Positions 8,743 through 16,724 of a stretch of DNA of 64,000 bases are shown piece by piece; position 1 is the first letter of the stretch, and every line of letters starts with the position of its first letter. The position numbers and the translations under genes are program-made. Below the pieces are notes generated by a model, which saw only the letters and a program-made list of their open reading frames with translations, did not search any database and was not told where the DNA came from. This DNA is from an uncultured Oligoflexia bacterium (GTDB taxonomy: Bacteria > Bdellovibrionota > Bacteriovoracia > Bacteriovoracales > Bacteriovoracaceae). Location: NCBI GenBank assembly GCA_913058265.1, contig CAJXPQ010000003.1:248001-312000 (forward strand), read 5' to 3'.

Positions 8743-8844
8743 TTAAAGCACAAGCCCTAAGGGTGCAGCTATACCAAAGGCAATAGCTCCTAAAATTGCT
8801 GCTCCGACCAAAATGACTGCTATAGGCTTAAATATAATACTCAT
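8743..8844 (-). CDS. 33-residue single-span hydrophobic peptide (small ORF)
   Basis: ATG at 8842-8844, stop TAA at 8743-8745. The peptide starts MSIIFKPIAVILVGAAILG and continues Ala/Gly/Leu-rich to a C-terminal PLGLVL: one transmembrane helix with a single Lys near the N-terminus. AAGGA lies about 7 bases before the ATG. It ends 3 bases before the EEP protein's ATG, which suggests translational coupling. The glycine-zipper-like spacing resembles small membrane regulators or type-I-toxin-like peptides, but no antitoxin RNA was identified. Function unknown. Confidence 0.55.
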   Translation of the reverse strand: MSIIFKPIAVILVGAAILGAIAFGIAAPLGLVL

Positions 8845-8928
8845 AATCGAGTCCTTGTCTAAATACTGTTCTTGGTATTATTTTAACAGTATCTTATAAT
8901 TTGTCCAAATGAAATCGAGGAGATTCCA

Positions 8929-9534
8929 TTGTATTTTACTAAATTAATCATTTTTTGCTTATTTCTCACAAGCTTTAGTGTTTCGGCCACCACTGAAAAA
9001 ATCCTCATGTTAGGTGATTCTTTAACGGAAGGCTATGGTGTTTCAGAGGAGCATGCTTACCCTAAAGTTCTAGAAGGCTTAATTGTAGAAAGTGGTAAAG
9101 ACTATCAAGTTATAAATGGTGGGGTCAGTGGATCAACCACTGCTTCAGGTACAAGTCGCCTAAGGTGGTTTTTAAAAGCAAAGCCTAAGTTAGTTCTAAT
9201 TGCTCTTGGTGCTAACGATGGATTAAGAGGTGTAAAGCTATCTCAAAGTAAGAAGAATCTTAAAAATATAATCGAGCTTGCTACAAAGAATAATATAAAA
9301 GTTGTTCTTGCAGGTATGAGAATACCTCCTAATTACGGAGAAGATTATACTAAGCAATTTCAAAAACTATATATCGATTTAGCTCGTGAATATAAAGTTA
9401 AGCGGATACCGTTCTTATTAAAGGGTGTTGCGGCGATTAAGGAATTGAATATTGAAGATGGAATTCATCCAAATCGAAAAGGTCATAAAATTATGGCAAA
9501 CACTGTATATAAATATATAAAGGAATACCTGTGA
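8929..9534 (+). CDS. SGNH/GDSL-family esterase, TesA-like
   Basis: 201 residues with a signal peptide (MYFTKLIIFCLFLTSFSVSA), so periplasmic. All four SGNH blocks are present: GDSLTEG (Ser31), NGGVSGST (Gly around 65), GANDG (Asn96) and DGIHPN (Asp177, His180). This is the length and layout of E. coli TesA (thioesterase I / lysophospholipase / arylesterase). The start is TTG, supported by GAGGAG 6 bases upstream. Its last four bases overlap the GTG of an ABC ATPase, the same neighbour as tesA has in enterobacteria, so the three genes are one operon. Confidence 0.88.
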   Translation: MYFTKLIIFCLFLTSFSVSATTEKILMLGDSLTEGYGVSEEHAYPKVLEGLIVESGKDYQVINGGVSGSTTASGTSRLRWFLKAKPKLVLIALGANDGLRGVKLSQSKKNLKNIIELATKNNIKVVLAGMRIPPNYGEDYTKQFQKLYIDLAREYKVKRIPFLLKGVAAIKELNIEDGIHPNRKGHKIMANTVYKYIKEYL

Positions 9535-10196
9535 TCGAATTTAACAATGTAACCAAATCTTTTAAGCAAGGAAGCCGAGATATTCCCGTTTTGAGTGATG
9601 TAAGCTTTAAACTTAAAGAGAGTGGTATTGTTGCAATTGTAGGGAAGTCGGGAAGTGGAAAGTCTACTTTCTTATCACTGCTTTCTGGGTTAGATGGTCC
9701 AACATCGGGAGATATCTTAGTCGACAATCAAAAGATAACAGGGCTATCTGAAAAAGAGCTAACTATATTTAGAGCTAAAAAAATTGGAATCGTTTTTCAG
9801 AATTTTCACCTCATAGATCACTTCACCGCCTTAGAGAATGTGTTGCTTCCACTGGAAATATTGGAAGGAGAAAATGCAATGGAGCGTGCAAAGGATATTC
9901 TAAATCTTGTTGGCCTTGAGGGGCGCTTTGATCACTTCCCATCTCAGCTTTCTGGTGGAGAAAAGCAGCGGGTGGCAATCGCTCGTGCTTATGTAACAAA
10001 TCCTCATTTCATTTTAGCAGATGAACCAAGTGGTAATCTTGATCCTGAAACAGGAGATGTCGTCATGGAGCTTTTATTTAAAACTGCGAAAGAATTAAAA
10101 CAAACTGTCATCTTAGTTACTCATGATCACGAGCTCGCTGCTAAATGTGATGAATGTTATGAAATTAAAAATCATAAAATTGTGAAGCGTGCATGA
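9531..10196 (+). CDS. ABC transporter ATP-binding protein, YbbA/LolD-type
   Basis: 221 residues with Walker A GKSGSGKST (38-46), Q-loop (VFQN), signature LSGGEKQ (140-146), Walker B FILADEP with Glu165, and H-loop (VTHDHE). Length and sequence place it in the MacB/LolD/YbbA group, whose partners are FtsX-type permeases. GTG start, 4-base overlap with the upstream esterase and 4-base overlap with the downstream permease, so the three are translated in series. It probably powers mechanotransmission across the membrane instead of classical substrate transport. Confidence 0.9.
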   Translation: MIEFNNVTKSFKQGSRDIPVLSDVSFKLKESGIVAIVGKSGSGKSTFLSLLSGLDGPTSGDILVDNQKITGLSEKELTIFRAKKIGIVFQNFHLIDHFTALENVLLPLEILEGENAMERAKDILNLVGLEGRFDHFPSQLSGGEKQRVAIARAYVTNPHFILADEPSGNLDPETGDVVMELLFKTAKELKQTVILVTHDHELAAKCDECYEIKNHKIVKRA

Positions 10197-12757
10197 TAGC
10201 TTTTAAAATTGCAAAAAGAGAAATATTAAATAATAAGAAGCATTGGCTCTTTTTTACTATTAACTTAGTGATTGGCTTGCTTGGATTTACTTTTATACTA
10301 TTATTTCGAGAAAATATATCCATGGCCTTAGAGTCAAGGGCAATAACTTTACTTTCTAGTGATGTTGCTATTACTGGTCGACGTTCTATGGATGACGTTG
10401 AGAGAAGTAAAGTCCAAGCCTATATGAATGATAAGATTGAAGCGCAGACAAGTCTCACAGAGCTTTATTCTATGGGGAAATCGATTAAAGGTGAAACATC
10501 GAAGTCACGGCTAGTCTTTATTAAATCTTTAAGCGGAGAGTATCCTCTTAGGGGAAATATTCTTTTAGAAAATGAACAAGAAGTAAATAAAAGCAAAATT
10601 CAAGAGCTTAACTCTGAGCCTTTTGTCTGGATCAGTCCAGAGGTTAGGCATCAATTTAAAATAGATATTGGAGATAAACTAAAGCTTGGTAAACAAAACT
10701 TTACGGTAAAGAATATAATTAAGTCTGATTCGACCTCTTCTATGCGCGGGGTTAGCCTTGCACCAAAAGTCTATATTGGTCTAGAGAGCTTAAAACTGAC
10801 TAAGCTGATTTCAGTTGGTACTGTTTCTTGGTACTCTGATTTTTTTAATTTAAAAAAGAATATTGATATTGAGCAAGTTCAATTAGATCTTCAAAATATT
10901 ATTACAGACCCTGCTATCAAGGTTAAGTCTCCAAGTGAGTCTAGTAGGCAGTTTGGTCGTGTTTTGGGATACCTTACAGATTATCTAGGGTTGATTGGAA
11001 TTGTTGCTTTACTTATATCTACAGTGGGATCGACTTATTTATTTCAAAGTTATTTATTTGATAGAATAAAACAAATTGGTATTTTAAAGTCTCTAGGCCT
11101 TGGTCAATTCCAAATTATTACTATCTTTTCTTCTCTACTAATATTCTGGGGAGCAGTTGCCTCAATCTTAACTGTCTTGGGGACAAGTGTTCTTATGCCA
11201 CTTGCCTTAAATTATTTGAAGTTTTGGATCGCAGGTGATTTTGATTTTTATATTTCAGGATCTTTGGTTTCGGTCATTCTCCTTGTTGGGATCGGAGTTA
11301 ACCTTTCAATTTGTTTTCCTATCATCTATAGAGTCTTTAGAAATAAAACAGCAGACTTATTAGTGGAAAATATAAGTGGTAGTTTTTATAAAAAAGATAT
11401 TATTCTCTATTTACCTGCCCTTGTATTGCTTTGGTTACTGTCAGTTTGGCAAGCACACTCATTTATTATTGGTAGTTTGTTTATGGCAGCAATTCTCTCA
11501 ATCTTTATGGTGACTCTTTTTTGTCTACCATATATTTTAAACTTAATTAGTAAGTCCTTAATTGGGAAGAAGTTAGCTTCTCCATTTAACCTTAGTTTTG
11601 GGCACGCTCTTAGAATTTTTTCTCGTAATAAGGTTTCATCTATCCTTACAATTCTTTGTTTAGTTATAGGAGTCACTATCCTTACTGTCATAGGTCAGCT
11701 GGATAAGAATCTAAAAGCACAACTTATGGGAGATAAAACACCTAAGCCTTCACTGTTTTTATTCGATATACAAGATGAGCAGGGTGCAAGCTTGAAGGAG
11801 TTTGCAGCTAAGAATGATATTCCGCTTATACGGCCAACTCCGATGGTTAGAGCGCGCTTACTTAAGAAAAATGGCGAAAAAATCCAGCGAATGAATGAAG
11901 AGGATGGATTTCAGACAAGAGAGCAGGAACGTAAGCGTCGGTTTAATAATCGAGGAGTGAACCTTACTTATGCAGATGGACTTAATGACTCTGAGACCTT
12001 AATTGAGGGGAGAGATTTTTCTGGTGACTATTCTGGTGAAGGTAATGCTGAGATCAGTATCGAAAAACGCTACGCTAAGAGGCTTGGTGTTGGCATAGGA
12101 GACACACTTACTTATGATGTTTTGGGTGTGGAGGTTACAGGCGAGATTGTAAACCTACGATCTGTTAATTGGACAAGCTTTGTACCTAACTTTTTTATTG
12201 TTTTTCAAAACGGTGTTTTAAATGATGCACCTAAGACTTTTTTAAGCGTTGTCTCAAAAGTCACGTTTGAAAGGCAGCTTGAAATTCAAGATCAAATTAT
12301 AGAAGAATTTAGTAATGTCTCAATTATTAATGTTTCAGAGATTATTGGTAAAATCTTAGAACTTTTTAAGGTTATGGCGCTTGCTATTGGGATTATGAGC
12401 TTTTGTTGTATCTTGGTAGGTTTATTTGTTTTATTTTCTATTTTACAGAATCAAATCCATAAAAAACAATATGATCTAGTACTTCAAAAAGTTCTAGGTA
12501 TGGGGGAGAAGAGTATCTTCCTTGGGATTTTATATGAATACGTTATGATTGTCGTTATCACCTGTATTGTTGGGACTGTTATCGGAACAGCTTTATCTCT
12601 TGCGGTAAGTAAGGTCTTCTTGGATGGACTCTATGTATTTAATGGTGAGTTTACTCTAGGACTTTCTGTCTCATTAGTCCTACTGATGGTCTTGATTACA
12701 AGCTACACATTTAAGAAAAGTTATAAAAAGAATGTTAAAGAACTTCTTATTCAGTGA
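10193..12757 (+). CDS. FtsX-type ABC permease, YbbP-like
   Basis: 854 residues. One transmembrane helix near the N-terminus, a large periplasmic domain, then two FtsX-like membrane blocks (about residues 255-395 and 710-850) separated by a second soluble domain and extra helices (about 400-500). This two-FtsX-domain architecture of about 800-850 residues is that of YbbP. With the esterase and ATPase it rebuilds the tesA-ybbA-ybbP cluster in one direction. The role is unproven; members are proposed to move hydrophobic compounds or lipids out of the inner membrane. Confidence 0.85.
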   Translation: MIAFKIAKREILNNKKHWLFFTINLVIGLLGFTFILLFRENISMALESRAITLLSSDVAITGRRSMDDVERSKVQAYMNDKIEAQTSLTELYSMGKSIKGETSKSRLVFIKSLSGEYPLRGNILLENEQEVNKSKIQELNSEPFVWISPEVRHQFKIDIGDKLKLGKQNFTVKNIIKSDSTSSMRGVSLAPKVYIGLESLKLTKLISVGTVSWYSDFFNLKKNIDIEQVQLDLQNIITDPAIKVKSPSESSRQFGRVLGYLTDYLGLIGIVALLISTVGSTYLFQSYLFDRIKQIGILKSLGLGQFQIITIFSSLLIFWGAVASILTVLGTSVLMPLALNYLKFWIAGDFDFYISGSLVSVILLVGIGVNLSICFPIIYRVFRNKTADLLVENISGSFYKKDIILYLPALVLLWLLSVWQAHSFIIGSLFMAAILSIFMVTLFCLPYILNLISKSLIGKKLASPFNLSFGHALRIFSRNKVSSILTILCLVIGVTILTVIGQLDKNLKAQLMGDKTPKPSLFLFDIQDEQGASLKEFAAKNDIPLIRPTPMVRARLLKKNGEKIQRMNEEDGFQTREQERKRRFNNRGVNLTYADGLNDSETLIEGRDFSGDYSGEGNAEISIEKRYAKRLGVGIGDTLTYDVLGVEVTGEIVNLRSVNWTSFVPNFFIVFQNGVLNDAPKTFLSVVSKVTFERQLEIQDQIIEEFSNVSIINVSEIIGKILELFKVMALAIGIMSFCCILVGLFVLFSILQNQIHKKQYDLVLQKVLGMGEKSIFLGILYEYVMIVVITCIVGTVIGTALSLAVSKVFLDGLYVFNGEFTLGLSVSLVLLMVLITSYTFKKSYKKNVKELLIQ

Positions 12758-12763
12758 TGAAAC

Positions 12764-13132
12764 TTACATCAGGTAGGTTCTGAGAATATCTAGAAAGTCA
12801 TCAGGTGTGAACGGCTTTTCCACGAATTTAACGTTTTGAATACTTAGTGATTTTCTCATACCGTGATCAATACACGCGGAAAGCATTACCATTGGGGTAC
12901 TGGTATTTAGGTTCTCTTTGGTTCTTACAGCAATCACAAAAGCTGCTCCTGTCATGAAGGGCATTTTGTGGTCAGTTATAATAATATCGAATTTCTTTTG
13001 TTGAGTCGCTATAAAGGCGTCTAGCCCATTGTTCGCCTTTGTTATATCAGTGGCGGGATACCTTGCATCAATTAAATTTGATACTGTATCCAAAACACTT
13101 GGTTCGTCATCAACAATTAAAATGTTATGCAT
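12764..13132 (-). CDS. Single-domain response regulator (CheY-like receiver)
   Basis: 122 residues, receiver domain only. Acidic pair D8-D9 (LIVDDEP), phospho-acceptor D54 (IITDHKMP), Ser85 (MLSAC) and Lys106 (VEKPF) are all in place, so it should be phosphorylatable. No output domain or partner kinase lies nearby, so it acts by protein contact or in a phosphorelay. Convergent with the ABC permease (6-base gap) and divergent from dedA. Confidence 0.88.
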   Translation of the reverse strand: MHNILIVDDEPSVLDTVSNLIDARYPATDITKANNGLDAFIATQQKKFDIIITDHKMPFMTGAAFVIAVRTKENLNTSTPMVMLSACIDHGMRKSLSIQNVKFVEKPFTPDDFLDILRTYLM

Positions 13133-13172
13133 ATACTGTCCTCTTTTTTTTATCTGTTAATAGTTATCTCTT

Positions 13173-13181
13173 TGATATAAT
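13173..13181 (+). promoter_or_regulatory. Extended -10 promoter upstream of the DedA gene
   Basis: TGATATAAT is a TG-extended -10 with the exact TATAAT hexamer (13176-13181), about 30 bases before the DedA start. The -35 (CTGTTA/TCTGTT near 13153) is weak, as is usual for extended -10 promoters. Confidence 0.45.
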
Positions 13182-13209
13182 ATGATGTCTAGAGAAGAAA
13201 GGATTGTTG

Positions 13210-13872
13210 ATGCCAGATATAGCTGTTGTTGATTTTTTTGCAAGTTATGCTTATCAACCACTATTAGTTTATTCATTTATTATATTATTCATGACAGCAA
13301 GCTCCTTTGGGCTTCCTATTCCAGAAGAGATGACCCTTGTTTCGGCGGGACTTGTCGCATATATGGCAAGACATCCTTTGGATTTTCCACCACCGACGCC
13401 TGATGCTCAAGGAGTAAACCTTACCTTCCTGGCCATATTATGCTTTTTTACAGTGCTCGGCTCTGATTTACTGGTTTATTTTATTGGAAAATTCTTTGGT
13501 AAAAAACTAATGAAGACGAAGTTCTTTAATAGCAAAACTGGACAAAAAAACTTTGCAAAAATAGATAAAGCTTATAAAAAGTATGGATACTTTGCCCCAG
13601 GGCTTTTCCGCTTTACGCCTGGTGTGAGATTTCCTGGTCATATGAGCTGTGGCCTAATGGGGATGCCCCTTAGACAGTTTATATTAGTTGATGGGCTTGC
13701 AGCCTTGGTTTCAGTACCTACACAGGTAATCTTAGTTGCTTTTTATGGTGAAATTATTTTAAGTAAGTTTAAAGAGTTCAAAATCATTATCTTTGGAATT
13801 ATCGCTTCACTGGTCATCCTTTGGGTTTTACATAGACTTTATAAATACCTAATTGATAGGCGAGTCAACTAG
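13210..13872 (+). CDS. DedA-family membrane protein
   Basis: 220 residues. The markers PIPEEMTLVSAG, DLLVYFIGKFFGKK and GLFRFTPGVRFPGHMSCG are those of DedA/VTT-domain proteins, which include undecaprenyl-phosphate and phospholipid flippases working with the proton gradient. Four to five hydrophobic segments. The ATG at 13210 has AAAGGA 7 bases upstream; two TTG codons before it are too close to the SD. It stands alone between a receiver gene and the ExbB operon. Confidence 0.88.
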   Translation: MPDIAVVDFFASYAYQPLLVYSFIILFMTASSFGLPIPEEMTLVSAGLVAYMARHPLDFPPPTPDAQGVNLTFLAILCFFTVLGSDLLVYFIGKFFGKKLMKTKFFNSKTGQKNFAKIDKAYKKYGYFAPGLFRFTPGVRFPGHMSCGLMGMPLRQFILVDGLAALVSVPTQVILVAFYGEIILSKFKEFKIIIFGIIASLVILWVLHRLYKYLIDRRVN

Positions 13873-13879
13873 TCAGTCT

Positions 13880-13913
13880 AACTTCGATTTACACGAACGC
13901 AACTTCGGTTTAC
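13880..13913 (+). promoter_or_regulatory. Direct repeat upstream of the ExbB operon
   Basis: AACTTCGATTTAC (13880-13892) and AACTTCGGTTTAC (13901-13913) repeat with 12 of 13 bases the same, 21 bases apart (two helical turns), 36 bases before the ExbB-like ATG. An AT-rich -10-like stretch (TACTATTAAAT) follows. This is the geometry of an activator or repressor bound twice on one DNA face. Confidence 0.4.
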
Positions 13914-13948
13914 TATTAAATAACTAATTATTTAAAAAGGAATCTTTT

Positions 13949-14476
13949 ATGCGTTTATTTCAATATATTGAGCAAGGTGGACCAGTCATGTATATCTTGG
14001 TTCTTTTAAACATCGTTGGTTTTGCATTATTATTCTGGAAAACTTTCTCTGTTTATGATGCAAGAAAAAACTTTGAAGCCACTGTTAATACTATGAAATC
14101 AAATATGAAATCTTTTATCAACTTGGAGGATTCCAACGTTGGTGTAAGTATCTTAAAAGATGAAGTTCAAATGACCGTTCATAAGCTTGAGTCGGGTCTT
14201 AATACTGTTAAAATTATTGCAAGCATAGCACCCTTATTAGGATTACTTGGAACCGTTATCGGTATTCTTTCTGCTTTTAAAGTTATTGCAGATGCAGGGT
14301 TAAGCAATCCTTCTCTTTTTGCTGGCGGTATTGCGATGGCACTTCTTACAACTGTTGGCGGCCTTATTGTCGCTATCCCGCACTTCGTTGGTTATAACTA
14401 TTTAGTTAGTGCTCTTGATGATTACGAAATTCAGCTTGAGAAAAGATTGGTTAAAGATCTTTATGGTAATCAGTAA
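13949..14476 (+). CDS. MotA/TolQ/ExbB-family proton channel protein
   Basis: 175 residues with one N-terminal helix, a cytoplasmic segment and the family's conserved second and third helices: IASIAPLLGLLGTVIGIL and ALLTTVGGLIVAIPHFVGYNYL. TolQ/ExbB proteins form a pentameric inner-membrane stator that, with ExbD/TolR, turns proton flow into envelope work. It is on the short side for the family. The last base of its stop overlaps the ATG of the ExbD partner. AAAGGAATC precedes the ATG. Confidence 0.92.
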   Translation: MRLFQYIEQGGPVMYILVLLNIVGFALLFWKTFSVYDARKNFEATVNTMKSNMKSFINLEDSNVGVSILKDEVQMTVHKLESGLNTVKIIASIAPLLGLLGTVIGILSAFKVIADAGLSNPSLFAGGIAMALLTTVGGLIVAIPHFVGYNYLVSALDDYEIQLEKRLVKDLYGNQ

Positions 14477-14880
14477 TGGCAAGAAAAAATAGAAGAGAAC
14501 ATTTAGTTCCGGAATTAACTCCACTGATTGATGTTGTCTTTTTATTACTAATATTTTTTATGGTTTCATCTGTGTTCAAGAATGAAGAACTTTCACTACT
14601 TTTAAACCTTCCAAAAACAGAAGCGGGTAAGAGTGAAGAGGTTCAGAAAGCAGTTGTGACTATTGAACTCACAAATGAGCTTATTGCTTATGAAGGTGCT
14701 CAGCTTAAGCTTGAAGAACTTTCAGAAAAGGTTTCACCACTAGAAAAGAAAACACTCATCAACCTAAGAGTTGATGGTGAAGTTAAGTACGATCGATTAG
14801 TTAAGGTTCTCGATTTACTACAAAAAAAGAAATTAGAAAATCTATCACTGATCACAGTTAAAATAGGTTCTGAAAAATGA
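14476..14880 (+). CDS. ExbD/TolR-family biopolymer transport protein
   Basis: 134 residues. The N-terminal helix ELTPLIDVVFLLLIFFMVSS holds the invariant Asp that carries protons in ExbD/TolR; a periplasmic domain follows. The overlaps TAATG upstream and ATGA downstream tie its translation to the ExbB and FecR-domain genes. No TonB or TolA gene is in the operon, so the energy-transducing partner is either encoded elsewhere or is the FecR-domain protein itself. Confidence 0.92.
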   Translation: MARKNRREHLVPELTPLIDVVFLLLIFFMVSSVFKNEELSLLLNLPKTEAGKSEEVQKAVVTIELTNELIAYEGAQLKLEELSEKVSPLEKKTLINLRVDGEVKYDRLVKVLDLLQKKKLENLSLITVKIGSEK

Positions 14881-16712
14881 AGCTTTATCTTATTGCCTTA
14901 ATTTGTTTGTCATTTACTACTCAAACTCTTGCTGCTCAATCAGCTAAGGTGATTCTTGTTAAGGGCAAGGTGACTCAACTTCCACCGGGATCAATGAAAG
15001 CAAGTATCGTTAAGAAAGGCGACAGAATTAAGGAAGATACTTCTTTAGTCACTGGTGGTAAATCATTTATAAAGTTGCAGTTTGCTGATAAATCAACCAT
15101 GAATATGGGCCCTAAAAGTAAAACAATCTTGGCCAAGATGCCAAAAGATAAAGCAAACATGGTTAATCTTTTAGCTGGAATAATTAAAGCTGAAGTTAAC
15201 AAAAATACTAAAAAGAAAACAAGTACTAAAATGTTGATTAAAACTAAAACCGCAATCATGGGTGTTCGAGGTACAAAGTTTCAAACCACTTTTAATCCAA
15301 TTAATAATAATACATCTCTTGTTACTGTCGAAGGTAATGTCGCCATGGTTAAGACTGATGGAGATGCTGTTAAGGAAGCCATTAAAGAGTCTAATGAATA
15401 TTTTAGAGAGATAGAAGTTTCCGGCCAAGAAATTACGAAGCCATCACCTGTCATTAGTGAAGTTGAAGCATTAGATAAAGTCTTTGAAGAATCTGCTGAG
15501 GTTGTAGAAGTTCCTGCTGGAAGATATGCAGGTGTAACTAAAGCAATTGCTAAAGAAACGCCAAAAATTATTGCTCCAGTTAAAATTGCACCTAAGCAGT
15601 ACAATGCTCTTGCAAAATCTATGGGGTCATCTAAAAAAGCAGAAGAGGTAATGAAGGTTACTGCTGAAGATAAAAAAATGGATGCTGAAATTACTAAGAG
15701 TCTTGGAGACGCTGCTCCTAGGTCTGGTGGATTTGTTGACTTTAACTCAGGACTTTATGTTGCACCTGCAGAGACTGCAAAGCTAAATAAAAAAACGGGG
15801 ACTTTTCAAGAGCCTACTCTTGGAAATATTAATGAAAAAACAGGTGACTATATTCCACCTAAAGGTGTCAAAATCGACGCGAAAAAAGGTTTTGTCATTG
15901 ATCAAAAAGCCTCTGAAGAAATTGCTATGGCTGATAAAGAAAAGCTTTCTCAGCAAATTAAAGTCCTTAATAAAGGTGTTGAAAAGCAGATCGTAGTAAA
16001 TAAAATGGAGAGTAAATCTAAATCATCAAACTCTTTTGGGTGGCTACCAGATAATCATATTGTATCTTTTCACTTCAGACCTTATTCAGAAGTTATAACA
16101 GTCGAAAATAAGGACAGTGGATCAGATGCTGATTTTTATACGGAAGAAGCATATTGGGTTTATTTAGAGCTAAAGCAAGAGTGGAATAGTAAGTGGTCTT
16201 CTCGAATTCGAGTTGGTGGGCAAACCTATAAAATAGACGCTAGTGATGTGAATTTATCTTCTGATAATTCTGATGGCGACGATAGTTACTTCTCCATTGG
16301 AGCTGGATATAAAGTTTCAAACAAAGTTTCTGTTTTTGTTGATATGGTTGATCGTGTTGAGTCTTATGTTGTACCTGCCGGTGGTGACGGAGTTCGAATT
16401 GAATCTCGTTCAATATCCACTATTGATATTACTGGTGAATATTATTTTACAGACTGGAAAAATCTTAAACTTTGGGGAACTGCTGCTGTAAATCTTCTTA
16501 CTGGTAAGGATGATATGGCACCATCATTTGAAGGACAGCAAAAGACCGATTTCTTAGGTTTATCAACGTCTGCTAATGGGTACTACGCTTGGAAACCAAA
16601 CTTAGGCTTAAATACTTCTCTTTGGTATCAAAGGATAACAGCAGAAAATGATAACTTTGCATTTACAAGAAATTCATTTGGTTTGGGACTAGAACTCGTC
16701 TACGATATCTAG
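14877..16712 (+). CDS. FecR-domain protein with a predicted C-terminal outer-membrane barrel
   Basis: 611 residues. Signal peptide MKLYLIALICLSFTTQTLA, then a FecR-type domain (about 20-160) with the hallmark KTKTAIMGVRGTKFQTTF and VEGNVAM. A Lys/Glu-rich linker (about 200-380) has no clear domain. The last 230 residues alternate like beta strands (for example WYQRITAENDNFAF) and end GLGLELVYDI, consistent with a barrel. It overlaps the ExbD gene by 4 bases. This chain may span periplasm and outer membrane and be the object moved or sensed by the ExbBD motor; that is inference. Confidence 0.75.
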   Translation: MKLYLIALICLSFTTQTLAAQSAKVILVKGKVTQLPPGSMKASIVKKGDRIKEDTSLVTGGKSFIKLQFADKSTMNMGPKSKTILAKMPKDKANMVNLLAGIIKAEVNKNTKKKTSTKMLIKTKTAIMGVRGTKFQTTFNPINNNTSLVTVEGNVAMVKTDGDAVKEAIKESNEYFREIEVSGQEITKPSPVISEVEALDKVFEESAEVVEVPAGRYAGVTKAIAKETPKIIAPVKIAPKQYNALAKSMGSSKKAEEVMKVTAEDKKMDAEITKSLGDAAPRSGGFVDFNSGLYVAPAETAKLNKKTGTFQEPTLGNINEKTGDYIPPKGVKIDAKKGFVIDQKASEEIAMADKEKLSQQIKVLNKGVEKQIVVNKMESKSKSSNSFGWLPDNHIVSFHFRPYSEVITVENKDSGSDADFYTEEAYWVYLELKQEWNSKWSSRIRVGGQTYKIDASDVNLSSDNSDGDDSYFSIGAGYKVSNKVSVFVDMVDRVESYVVPAGGDGVRIESRSISTIDITGEYYFTDWKNLKLWGTAAVNLLTGKDDMAPSFEGQQKTDFLGLSTSANGYYAWKPNLGLNTSLWYQRITAENDNFAFTRNSFGLGLELVYDI

Positions 16713-16724
16713 TTTCCTTATAAA

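Noticed and set aside
13204-13209. TTG TTG start of the DedA gene
   Set aside because: The SD AAAGGA directly touches them; ATG at 13210 has correct spacing.
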